Source: Desulforhopalus sp. (lineage in GTDB: Bacteria > Desulfobacterota > Desulfobulbia > Desulfobulbales > Desulfocapsaceae). Taken from it: a stretch of 32,123 nt of DNA. The notes beneath the pieces were generated by a model that searched no databases, had not been told where the DNA came from, and saw nothing but the letters and a program-made list of their open reading frames with translations. Position 1 is the first letter of the stretch; each line of letters begins with the position of its first letter. Location: NCBI GenBank assembly GCA_024710585.1, contig JANJUM010000125.1, forward strand, positions 1-32,123, written 5' to 3'. Below are positions 18,528 to 25,740 of the stretch, piece after piece. The translations under genes and the position numbers were made by a program.

Positions 18528-18568
18528 TTGACCCAGATCAAAGTCCCTTCGGACGGATGTGGTATTAT
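18528..18568 (+). promoter_or_regulatory. FNR/HcpR-type activator site plus -10 box for the frdX-like gene
   Basis: TTGAC-CCAG-ATCAA (18528-18541) is a second Crp/Fnr-type dyad sharing TTGAC....ATCAAAGTC with the hcp site, and TATTAT (18563-18568) is a near-consensus -10. The dyad-to--10 distance is 35 bases against 36 at hcp, so both promoters have class II geometry near -41.5. The match over the flanking bases shows that the two genes share one regulator. Confidence 0.8.
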
Positions 18569-18642
18569 CCTCTCAAATGGGAAGCACGGAGCGTGCCCTC
18601 CCCCCCGACACCGCGAACACCAACCCCGAACCGGAGGAACAT

Positions 18643-19404
18643 ATGAAGAACGTCCGCAAAATCATCAAGATCGACGAAGAACTGTGCAACGGCTGCGGCC
18701 AGTGCGTACCCGACTGCGCCGAGGGCTCGCTGCGCATCATCGACGGCAAGGCCCGCCTGGTGGCCGACAAGCTCTGCGACGGCCTCGGCGCCTGCCTCGG
18801 CTCCTGCCCCACCGGGGCGCTGACCATCGTCGAGCGCGAAGCCGATGAGTTCGACGAACATGCCGTCGAGGAGTTCCTCGCCGCCGAAAAGGCCAAGGCC
18901 GCGGCTGCACCGAAGACCATGGACTGCGGCTGCGCCTCCACCCATATCCAGTCGTTCCGCCCGCTGCCCCAGGCGGCATCCGGCTGCCAGGCGGCCAACA
19001 CCCCCAAGAGTGTCAGCGGCGGGCCCTCCGCCCTGTCGCACTGGCCGGTGCAGATCCGCCTCATTCCCGCCCAGGCGCCCTTTCTTAAAAACGCCGATGT
19101 TCTCGTCGCCGCGGATTGCACGGCGGTTGCGGTGCGCGGTTTTCAGGAGAAGTACCTCGCCGGCAAGACGGTGATGATGGGCTGCCCGAAATTCGACGAC
19201 GCCGAGAGCTATGTGCAGCGCTTCGCCGAGATCATCGCCACCTGCGACCTCAAGAGCCTCACCGTGCTGATCATGGAAGTACCCTGCTGTTCGGCGATGA
19301 ACGTCATCATCAAAAAAGCCATGGAACGGGCCGGGAAGACGGTGCCGGTGGAGCAGATCACCATCTCCACCCGTGGCGAGGAAGTGGCGCGAAAAACCTG
19401 GTAG
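18643..19404 (+). CDS. frdX: iron-sulfur protein of the FrdX type, partner of Hcp
   Basis: This 253-residue protein has an N-terminal ferredoxin module. Cluster I is C15-x2-C18-x2-C21-x3-C25. The second motif is C45-x2-L48-x2-C51-x3-C55-P, so Leu48 replaces a cysteine and only one standard [4Fe-4S] cluster (or one plus a [3Fe-4S]) is expected. A Lys/Ala linker follows, then a C-terminal domain with DCGC (94-97), MGCPKFDD and VPCCSAM, which may bind another metal or redox group. ATG 18643 has GGAGG upstream; an open frame from 18559 is only the leader. From knowledge of the HcpR regulon, this protein likely delivers electrons to Hcp, an inference supported by the shared operator. Confidence 0.85.
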   Translation: MKNVRKIIKIDEELCNGCGQCVPDCAEGSLRIIDGKARLVADKLCDGLGACLGSCPTGALTIVEREADEFDEHAVEEFLAAEKAKAAAAPKTMDCGCASTHIQSFRPLPQAASGCQAANTPKSVSGGPSALSHWPVQIRLIPAQAPFLKNADVLVAADCTAVAVRGFQEKYLAGKTVMMGCPKFDDAESYVQRFAEIIATCDLKSLTVLIMEVPCCSAMNVIIKKAMERAGKTVPVEQITISTRGEEVARKTW

Positions 19405-19419
19405 CGGGCCTAAAACCGC

Positions 19420-20091
19420 TCAGCGGGCGCCGCGATGGCGCCCGCGCCAGGACAGGACAAGGCCTGCCGGGCCCTCGGCGACGGCAAAACCAAGGCCCTG
19501 CAGCAACTGGAAGTAGGGGCGGCCGAAGTAGAACAGCTCCTCGCCGAGGCCGAGCCGGTGGCGCGCCACCAGTTCGCTGCGAAAACGCAGCTCGGCTCCG
19601 GCGCGGCCCTGCAGCTCGGCGACGAGTTCCTGGCTCGGCTCTTCGCTGCCGGCATGGATCTCCGCGAAGCCCTCGCAGGGGAACTCACGCTCCTGAAAGA
19701 GAATGGCCGGCACCAGGGCATGATCGCCGGGGAGGATGTCGAGGCGGGTCAGGGTATCTTTCTCGATGAGTGCCTCCACGTCCCCGGTATCCCAGCACTT
19801 CAAGAGACGACAGGCCAGCGGGCGGCGGTCGTAGATGGTGCAGCCGTCGTGGTAGTAGCGGCAGGTCCACTGCCGGCCGCTGCCGGCGATCTTGACCAGC
19901 TCGACCTCCGCCGGCCGTACCGTGTTCGCCAGTGGGTGGTGCACCAGCTCGCCGCGGCGTACGGTAATCAGGTCCGCCAATGGCGGCAGGCCTGCCGCCA
20001 GCAGCGGCAGATCCCCGCGGTGCAGAGCCGGCCCCCCCTGACGGCAGCAAGTGCCGCAGCGTCTGCAGCTCTGTACACGTTCAGTCATCAT
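19420..20091 (-). CDS. YkgJ-type cysteine cluster protein
   Basis: This 223-residue protein has the YkgJ signature: CRRCGTCCRQGGP at residues 9-21, then CRYYHDGCTIYDRRPLACRLLKCW near 76-99. The family (CxxCxxCC) probably binds a zinc ion or an iron-sulfur cluster, and its biochemical role is unsettled. Two adjacent ATGs (20091 and 20088) follow GGGGGAGAG; the second has the better spacing, so the first Met may not be used. The rest is a soluble helical domain of unknown role. It is convergent with the frdX-like gene (15 bases apart) and lies 27 bases downstream of the CBS-domain gene, likely in one transcript. Confidence 0.83.
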   Translation of the reverse strand: MMTERVQSCRRCGTCCRQGGPALHRGDLPLLAAGLPPLADLITVRRGELVHHPLANTVRPAEVELVKIAGSGRQWTCRYYHDGCTIYDRRPLACRLLKCWDTGDVEALIEKDTLTRLDILPGDHALVPAILFQEREFPCEGFAEIHAGSEEPSQELVAELQGRAGAELRFRSELVARHRLGLGEELFYFGRPYFQLLQGLGFAVAEGPAGLVLSWRGRHRGAR

Positions 20092-20118
20092 CTCTCCCCC
20101 ATCCCGGCAGCGGCCTGC

Positions 20119-20757
20119 TCAGGGCAGAACGACAAAGCCCCGCTCCTCCAGCAGCCTGACCACCTCGGCGGGTTCGGCGCCGTGCAGGCGCATATAGATC
20201 TTGCCTCGGCCATCAGGCTCGGCGAGACGGATCAGCCGGGTCAGGGCGATGCCCCAGCCCTCCACCAGGGCGGCGAGTTCGCCGACGATGCCCAGTCGGC
20301 CGTCGTCCTCGACGCCGAGCAGCAGCGAGCCCTTCTCGTTCATGCCGAAAAGGCGGCGGTAGGCGCCGATGAGATCGAGCAACGAGAAAAAGCCGAGCAC
20401 CTCCCCCCTCTCGCCGAGCACCGGGATACCGCCGATCTTCTCGCGGTCGAAGAGCAGCAGGGCGTCGTCGAGGGTCGCTTCCGGTCCCAGGGCGGTGCAG
20501 GTGGTGGTCATGATATCGGCCACGGTCATCTTGCCGACCTCCTCGAAAACCAGGGTCTTGGCCTGATTGGAGCTGACCGTCGAGGGATAGGCGGAGCGCA
20601 GGTCGCGGTCGCTGACGATGCCGATCAACCTGCCCTGGTCATCCACCACCGGCAGGTGGCGGATATGGTAGGTGTTGAGCAGGCGCCGCGCCTCCGTCAG
20701 GGTGGTTTGCGGGGGGACGGTGATCGGGTCGCCGGTCATGTATTCGGAGAGATGCAT
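20119..20757 (-). CDS. AcuB-like CBS-domain/ACT-like regulatory protein
   Basis: This 212-residue protein has two CBS domains (about residues 1-60 and 74-135; motifs MTGDPITVPPQTTLTEARRLL, HLPVVDDQGRLIGIVSDRDL, then VADIMTTTCTALGPEATLDDAL, GIPVLGERGEVLGFFS). A C-terminal segment (about 145-212) with alternating beta-alpha character looks like an ACT domain. This is the AcuB architecture. Such proteins bind adenine nucleotides or amino acids and tune a partner enzyme. The frame extends upstream to 20928, but ATG 20757 follows a strong AAGGAGG and starts MHLSEYMTG. It precedes the YkgJ gene. The partner is unknown. Confidence 0.86.
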   Translation of the reverse strand: MHLSEYMTGDPITVPPQTTLTEARRLLNTYHIRHLPVVDDQGRLIGIVSDRDLRSAYPSTVSSNQAKTLVFEEVGKMTVADIMTTTCTALGPEATLDDALLLFDREKIGGIPVLGERGEVLGFFSLLDLIGAYRRLFGMNEKGSLLLGVEDDGRLGIVGELAALVEGWGIALTRLIRLAEPDGRGKIYMRLHGAEPAEVVRLLEERGFVVLP

Positions 20758-21081
20758 AAGGCCTCCTTGGCCGAAACCGCCGGCCGTGCGGATAGGATCG
20801 TTTTCCGGGCGACAACATACCTTGCCGAAACCTTTTTGACCAGTATAGCATAGCGAAGCGACTAAAAGGCAAAGGCAATTTTCACTGCCCGCCCTGGGGG
20901 CAGACCTGCCGGGCTTCCGTGCAGGCAATTCTTGCCAGCGTCGGCGTTTTCCGCTACCTTATCATATTGCTCAGTGCCCACGCATGCCCCGGCCGGCATG
21001 CACAACGGCGGACGGCAGCCGGGCCAAGAGCTCCCCCCGCCGCGCACTGGCCTTTGGCCTCCCCCACAGCACGGAACGCCC
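20758..21081. other. divergent 324-base intergenic region
   Basis: It lies between the CBS gene (minus) and the thioredoxin-fold gene (plus). For the plus strand, TTGCCA (20932-20937), 17 bases and TACCTT (20955-20960) form a weak promoter candidate. For the minus strand, a TATACT box near 20841-20846 is the best -10, with a poorly spaced TTGCCT. A 7-bp inverted repeat GCATGCC/GGCATGC (20982-21001) around six bases lies downstream of the plus promoter and could be an operator or leader hairpin. No gene is seen here. Confidence 0.4.
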
Positions 21082-21345
21082 ATGCCCCTGGTCTTCTACA
21101 AATCGGCCCTCTGCCCCCGCTGCCGCGCGGCAGGCAGGACCCTCGCAAAACTCGCCGCCGAAGACTCCTCGCTGTCCATCGAGGAGGTCGACATCCTCAG
21201 TTCACCGCTGCGCGCCTGGCGCGACGGCGTCCGGATGATCCCTGCCCTCAAGGACGGTGACCGTCTGCTCAGCGGCATCTTTCTCGGCGAAGCGGCAATC
21301 CGCCTTTTCCTTGACGAGGCCAGGAGGGGTGACACGTCGGCGTGA
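21082..21345 (+). CDS. small thioredoxin/glutaredoxin-fold protein (CPRC)
   Basis: This 87-residue protein begins MPLVFYKSALCPRCRAAG, with a CxxC (Cys11, Cys14) at the end of the first strand, as in thioredoxin-fold oxidoreductases. VRMIPALKDGDRLL supplies the strand with the cis-proline (IP) opposite the active site, and a closing helix follows. The length is that of glutaredoxins. It has no signal peptide, so it is cytoplasmic. The frame is open upstream to 20932, but that part is Pro-rich without similarity. ATG 21082 has only a weak GGAAC upstream. It is followed by a separate promoter, so it is probably monocistronic. The substrate is unknown. Confidence 0.78.
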   Translation: MPLVFYKSALCPRCRAAGRTLAKLAAEDSSLSIEEVDILSSPLRAWRDGVRMIPALKDGDRLLSGIFLGEAAIRLFLDEARRGDTSA

Positions 21346-21366
21346 CCGTGAACACCGCATTTTCCC

Positions 21367-21396
21367 TTGCAATTGTCAGGTTTTCCCCGATACAAT
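21367..21396 (+). promoter_or_regulatory. sigma-70 promoter for the SurA-like/HAMP/HEXXH operon
   Basis: TTGCAA (21367-21372), an 18-base spacer and TACAAT (21391-21396) give a good sigma-70 promoter 75 bases upstream of the SurA-like gene start at 21471. It lies just after the stop of the thioredoxin-fold gene and would make the three-gene operon independent. Confidence 0.6.
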
Positions 21397-21470
21397 GAAC
21401 GGATCGGGGTTGCTTGTCCCGATGCGGCGCGACGCCGCCACCCTCCCGTCAACCCCCTCCCCGGCTCGCC

Positions 21471-22211
21471 ATGAAATATCTCTACACCATCCTGGCAATC
21501 TTCGGCCTCCTCTCCATCGTCACCCTGCTGCTGCTCCTGCCCCGCAACAAGGTCGACGACAAGGATATCGCCTTTTCGGTCAACGGCCGGCATTTCGGCA
21601 AGGAGATGGTGGAAAATGAAGGCAAGAAATTCGGGTATCACAGTGACGAACGGTCCGATATCGTCGACGGCATCATTACCCGGGAACTGCTCATCCAGGA
21701 GGCGGAGCAACGCGAGATCCATAAAGAGGAGAGCTTCCGCCAGGCGCTCAAGACCTACTACGAGAATTCACTGATCAAGACCCTGCTCGACCGCCAGAAC
21801 GAGACCCTGCAGGTGACGGTCAGCGAGGGGGAGATCGACGCCTATCTCGGCTTCCTCGGCAAGGTGGTCACCTTCAGCCGCCTGGAGAAAATCCCCAGCT
21901 CGGCCGAGGAAGCCAAGACTCTCGCCGGGGTGAGCAGCACCGCCCATTTTGCGGAACTGGCCACCCCGGTGCGCCTGCTGCTGTCCTCACTGCAGCCGAA
22001 ACAGTTCGCGGTGCGATACGACACCGGCAGCGAAGCCTACGCCCTGCGTCTCGACAGCGTCGTCGATAGCCCAGGAGAAGCGGTCAAGGCGGTTGAGCGG
22101 GATCGGGTCAGGGAAATGCTGGTCGGCTACAAAAAAGAGCAGCAACTCAACCGCTGGCTCGCCGAACTCCGCAAGAAGGCGACCATCACCATCCACAGCG
22201 AGAAAAGGTAA
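21471..22211 (+). CDS. membrane-anchored SurA-N-like protein lacking a parvulin domain
   Basis: This 246-residue protein has an N-terminal membrane anchor (about residues 4-24) and a short RNKVDDKD linker. The next domain matches the SurA/PpiD/PrsA N-terminal chaperone pattern: VNGRHFGKEMV, then DGIITRELLIQEAEQREIHKEESFRQAL near 66-95. The middle (about 122-205) does not show the parvulin isomerase motif, and the C-terminal helix LNRWLAELRKKATITIH resembles the C-terminal part of the chaperone domain. It is probably a periplasmic chaperone-like protein tethered to the inner membrane and without isomerase activity. ATG 21471 is preceded by no strong ribosome binding site. It lies two bases before the next gene. 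Confidence 0.78.
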   Translation: MKYLYTILAIFGLLSIVTLLLLLPRNKVDDKDIAFSVNGRHFGKEMVENEGKKFGYHSDERSDIVDGIITRELLIQEAEQREIHKEESFRQALKTYYENSLIKTLLDRQNETLQVTVSEGEIDAYLGFLGKVVTFSRLEKIPSSAEEAKTLAGVSSTAHFAELATPVRLLLSSLQPKQFAVRYDTGSEAYALRLDSVVDSPGEAVKAVERDRVREMLVGYKKEQQLNRWLAELRKKATITIHSEKR

Positions 22212-22213
22212 CC

Positions 22214-22822
22214 ATGGCGCAACCCTACAAACGACGGAACTTTTTCATCAAGAAGGAATTTCAGGGCAGGGTGATTCTCGGGGTCTTCCTCTTCGTCACC
22301 GGCGGCTGTCTGTTCTTCGTCTTCCTCCTCGGCCTCTTCTCCGCCGATTCCCTGACCCTGTCCTACAGCAACCACGACCTGCAACTCGGCGGCACCCCGG
22401 CCATGCTGCTGAAAAACGCTTTGGCCGCGCACTGGGTGTTCATCGCCATCGGCACGGTCTTCCTCGTCGCGGCGGTGATGCTGCTCACCCACCGCATCGC
22501 CGGGCCCTTGTTCCGCTTCGAGAAAGCCCTGGACAACATGCTGCTGCACAGGCTCGACGACACCATCTACCTGCGCAGCAAGGACGAAGGCAAGGAACTG
22601 GCACGCAAGATCAACGACTTCAACCTCGACCTGTCGACGACGGTGCGATCGCTGCAGGGCAACTGCGATGCCATCGCCACACTCCTCGAGCAGGCAAGGG
22701 AAAAGAGCCTCGCCCTCGACGACGAGCGTCGCCTGGAGTTGCAGTCGCTGTTGTGGAGCCTCGAGGAAAAGAACAAAAAGAATCAGGCCATCTGCGCGTC
22801 CTACACCCTCAAGGATGTCTAG
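22214..22822 (+). CDS. two-helix membrane protein with HAMP-like linker, no output domain
   Basis: This 202-residue protein has a basic N terminus (KRRNFFIKKEF), two transmembrane helices (about 20-43 and 72-92) enclosing a short periplasmic loop, then THRIAGPLFRFEKALDNM (about 91-109), which is the usual start of a HAMP domain. The rest is a long charged coiled coil to the end. There is no kinase, cyclase or methyl-accepting domain, so the protein must signal through a partner or act structurally. Such stand-alone HAMP proteins are seen in related bacteria, but their role is not established. It starts two bases after the SurA-like stop, and its stop overlaps the next start by eight bases. 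Confidence 0.8.
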   Translation: MAQPYKRRNFFIKKEFQGRVILGVFLFVTGGCLFFVFLLGLFSADSLTLSYSNHDLQLGGTPAMLLKNALAAHWVFIAIGTVFLVAAVMLLTHRIAGPLFRFEKALDNMLLHRLDDTIYLRSKDEGKELARKINDFNLDLSTTVRSLQGNCDAIATLLEQAREKSLALDDERRLELQSLLWSLEEKNKKNQAICASYTLKDV

Positions 22823-23345
22823 ACTCGTCCCCCTCATCACCCTCTGCTGCCTCTTGCTGCTCCCCTTCGCCACCCGCGCCACGGAGATCAAGGGCAGGTA
22901 TGTCACCATCGTCTACGGGGACAACGAACTACTCGACGACTTCAACGACGAGCTCGAACTGGGCCGCAAGCTCGACGGCCTCGCACGCAAGCGGCCCATC
23001 GTCACCGTCGCCGACGAGGTGCTGGCCAAGGTGGACACGGTGGTCGAGAAGGCCGAGACCATCCTCGAGATGTTCCCCGACCAGTTGCACATCCGGGTCG
23101 TGCTGCTCGCCGCCCAGGAAGATGTGGCGCGGGTCTTTCAAGAAAAATACAGCCGCAGCGCCGACCACATCGCGTTCTATTCACTCTCCGAAGATACCAT
23201 CTACCTCTCGATCGACGACGTCAATCTCGAGGTTCTCGCCCATGAGATCGGCCATGCCATCGTCGATCACTATTTCGATGTCCGCCCACCCTACAATATC
23301 CACGAGCTAATGGCGCAGTTCGTCGAAAAGCGCATCAACGACTGA
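22815..23345 (+). CDS. secreted HEXXH zinc-metallopeptidase-like protein
   Basis: This 176-residue protein has a signal peptide (about 1-22, ending ATRA) and a mature domain with HEIGH at residues 143-147, the zincin HEXXH motif. Glu164 in NIHELMAQF is a possible third zinc ligand. Small size and late position of the motif are like short bacterial zincins, such as DUF-type putative peptidases. The mature protein acts in the periplasm. ATG 22815 lies inside the end of the HAMP-like gene (8-base overlap), so translation is coupled and the three genes form one unit. A more upstream open frame to 22668 overlaps coding sequence and is not used. Confidence 0.78.
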   Translation: MSRLVPLITLCCLLLLPFATRATEIKGRYVTIVYGDNELLDDFNDELELGRKLDGLARKRPIVTVADEVLAKVDTVVEKAETILEMFPDQLHIRVVLLAAQEDVARVFQEKYSRSADHIAFYSLSEDTIYLSIDDVNLEVLAHEIGHAIVDHYFDVRPPYNIHELMAQFVEKRIND

Positions 23346-23382
23346 GATATCGGCCACAGCCCGGCACTTCGGTCGGCTTTGG

Positions 23383-25728
23383 CTATTTCAGGGGTTGTTC
23401 GAGACGGGCGAGCTTATGGCGCACCCCCTCGTTGAGGGGCTCGAGGAGCAGCACCTGCTGGTACTCTTCCCTGGCCCGATAGAGTATGCCAATGGCGAGG
23501 TAGTGATCGCCCAGCCACTCGTGGAAGGGGGCATAGGTGGGAATGGTGACGATGCCAAGGCGGAGGATCTCCAGTGCCTTGTCGCCTTCCTTGCGTTGTT
23601 GATAGTGCTGAAAGAGGCGAACGAACCACTGTGGATCGAGCTTTTCCTCGCGGTCGAGAAAGTCCAGCGCCCGGATCCAGTAGTAGGCCGCCTCGTCGAG
23701 GTCGCCGCTGTGCTTATAAAAGTCGCCACAGCGCATCCAACTCCCCACCCGCGAGGGAAGCAGCGCCGCCAGCTCGCTCCGATCGAAGTGAAAGCTGTGC
23801 AACAGCGGCAGGAGCACCTCCAGCATCTTCCCATTCTCGGCCACCGCCTGCCGCACCACTTGGCTGGCCGTCGTCCTCTGGTCACGCGACAGCAGCCACT
23901 CGACCCTGGAGAGCAGCAGCAACTCCCGCTTTACGGTGCGCCGGGCGCCCTCTTCGAGCAGCGCCTCCGCCTCGTGGCGGCGCTCCGGCGGCAGCAGCAG
24001 GCCGATGCGCTGGAGTATGGCGCCGTCGAGGGGATCCTTGACTCCGGCGCGAAGTGACGTCGCGAGAGCCAGTTCCGGGGTGTTCTGAAAGCGCTGCACC
24101 TCGCCGAGCAGGAAGGGGTCGAGTCCTTCCCAGGGATCGAAGGTTGCCGCCTTGTCGAGACCGACGGCCACCTCGCCAAGACGCTCGGCGGAGAGCTGCC
24201 GGCTCAGGTAGATGTCCTTGACGCCGTTGTAGTGATATCGGCCAACAACCGCCCCTCCTTGAAAAGCCCCGGCGACGAGCAGCAGAACCATCCCCGCCAG
24301 GGCAAGAAATGATTGGGGCAGGCGCCCTCTCTTGAGCAGGGTGGTGTTCATCTGGTAGTGGAAGCGGGTGTTGCCCGCCGAGACCGCCACGCCGCAGAGA
24401 AAGAAAAAATAGAGGCCGACCGCGCCATTGTGCATGTTGAAGTCGGTGAAGGAGTGCACCAGCACCCCTAAGATAGCGCTGAGCGCGGCGGTGACGAGGA
24501 GGATGGCGTAGCGGTCGCGGCGGCGGCGAAGCATTTTCAGGCCATGGGCGAAAACCGCCAGCACGAACCAGGCGGCGAGCAGCAGGCCCGGCGCCCCGCC
24601 GTTGGTGAGCAACTCGAGGAAGTCGTTATGGGCGTGATCGTAGATGGCCTCACCGGGCACGGTACGGTAGAGGGGATAGACGGCAATGAAGGTGCCAAAG
24701 CCACTGCCGGTCAGCCAGAAGTCACGGACGATGCCCAGGCTGTCTTGCCAGACCAGCAGCCGGTCGACGGCAAACTGGCCGCTGCCGGTGAAAATCTCGT
24801 CAAAACGCTCGACGATCGGCTGCCAGCCGAACCAGGAGACAATCACCACCAGCAGGGCAAAGAAGGCTGCCGGAACGAGGCGCGAGTAACGGCGCTCCTT
24901 CCAGGAAAGAAGGAGGAAAAAGAAGAGCAGGGACAGGGTGACGGCAATGATCCCGCCACGGCAGAGGCTGACGAACACCGAGGACGCGAGCAGCAGCACC
25001 CCGAAAGAAAACACCAGATACCGGTTGATCCCCTCTTCCCTGGAGAAGAAGGCGACGACACGCTTGCGCCAGGATTCATCGTCGGCGACGACGGGCCGAT
25101 AGTAGAGGGCCAGGGCGAGGAGCAGGGGGACGACCAGCTCGACATAGCCGGCATACTGGGAGCGGTTGACCCATGGCCCCATGGACTGACCGGTGGACGA
25201 GGGGCGGAACCAGAACACCTTGTCCGGCGAGGTGAACTTCTGCAGCAGGGCGAGCAGGCCGATGAACAGAGCCAGCCAGCAGCAGAACTCCACCGCGCGC
25301 TTGAGCTTCTCGCCGGCGGAGAGAAGCTGCACGGTGAGCACATAGAAAAGGGCATAGCTGAAAATGCGGACGAGTTCGAGCAAGGTCCCCTTGGGGTAGA
25401 CCGAGAGCGGCAGCCAGCGGTCTTCGCCGAGCAGCCCGTAGACCGGCTCGTAGGCGGCAAAACCGTGGGGCGACAGCAGCTTCACAAGAGGAACCGGCAG
25501 GGGCAGCAGCTGCACCGCCATCCACGCCAGCAAAAGCATCAGGGGGAGCAGACCGGGGGTGGCGAACAGCCTGACTCTGTGGTCGCGCAGTGTATGGGCC
25601 AGATCTGCCACGCCCACCTGCAACTCCACCAGCAGCAGCGACCAGCCTTCGACCGTGCCGAAGGCCAGCGGAGCGACCGCGAGGGGCAGCAGAAAAACGA
25701 CCAGGATCAGGGATTTCACGGCAGACAT
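23383..25728 (-). CDS. O-antigen ligase/Wzy-type polymerase with C-terminal helical repeats
   Basis: This 781-residue protein has about 10-12 transmembrane helices in residues 1-490. It shows the Wzy_C features NRSQYAGY (188-195), SLCRGG (254-259) and HAHNDFLELL (365-374) with an Arg-rich periplasmic context. About 290 residues follow, with helical TPR-like repeats (for example DEAAYYWIRALDF, GDKALEILRLGIVTIPTYAPFHEWLGDHYLAIG, YRAREEYQQVLLLEP). Proteins of this type polymerise or ligate lipid-linked polysaccharide repeats in the periplasm. It is the last gene of the exopolysaccharide transcript, 12 bases after the Wzc-like gene. It converges with the metallopeptidase-like gene 37 bases away, with an imperfect hairpin between (about 23353-23380). 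Ligase versus polymerase cannot be separated. Confidence 0.87.
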   Translation of the reverse strand: MSAVKSLILVVFLLPLAVAPLAFGTVEGWSLLLVELQVGVADLAHTLRDHRVRLFATPGLLPLMLLLAWMAVQLLPLPVPLVKLLSPHGFAAYEPVYGLLGEDRWLPLSVYPKGTLLELVRIFSYALFYVLTVQLLSAGEKLKRAVEFCCWLALFIGLLALLQKFTSPDKVFWFRPSSTGQSMGPWVNRSQYAGYVELVVPLLLALALYYRPVVADDESWRKRVVAFFSREEGINRYLVFSFGVLLLASSVFVSLCRGGIIAVTLSLLFFFLLLSWKERRYSRLVPAAFFALLVVIVSWFGWQPIVERFDEIFTGSGQFAVDRLLVWQDSLGIVRDFWLTGSGFGTFIAVYPLYRTVPGEAIYDHAHNDFLELLTNGGAPGLLLAAWFVLAVFAHGLKMLRRRRDRYAILLVTAALSAILGVLVHSFTDFNMHNGAVGLYFFFLCGVAVSAGNTRFHYQMNTTLLKRGRLPQSFLALAGMVLLLVAGAFQGGAVVGRYHYNGVKDIYLSRQLSAERLGEVAVGLDKAATFDPWEGLDPFLLGEVQRFQNTPELALATSLRAGVKDPLDGAILQRIGLLLPPERRHEAEALLEEGARRTVKRELLLLSRVEWLLSRDQRTTASQVVRQAVAENGKMLEVLLPLLHSFHFDRSELAALLPSRVGSWMRCGDFYKHSGDLDEAAYYWIRALDFLDREEKLDPQWFVRLFQHYQQRKEGDKALEILRLGIVTIPTYAPFHEWLGDHYLAIGILYRAREEYQQVLLLEPLNEGVRHKLARLEQPLK

Positions 25729-25740
25729 CCCTGCTGCGGG

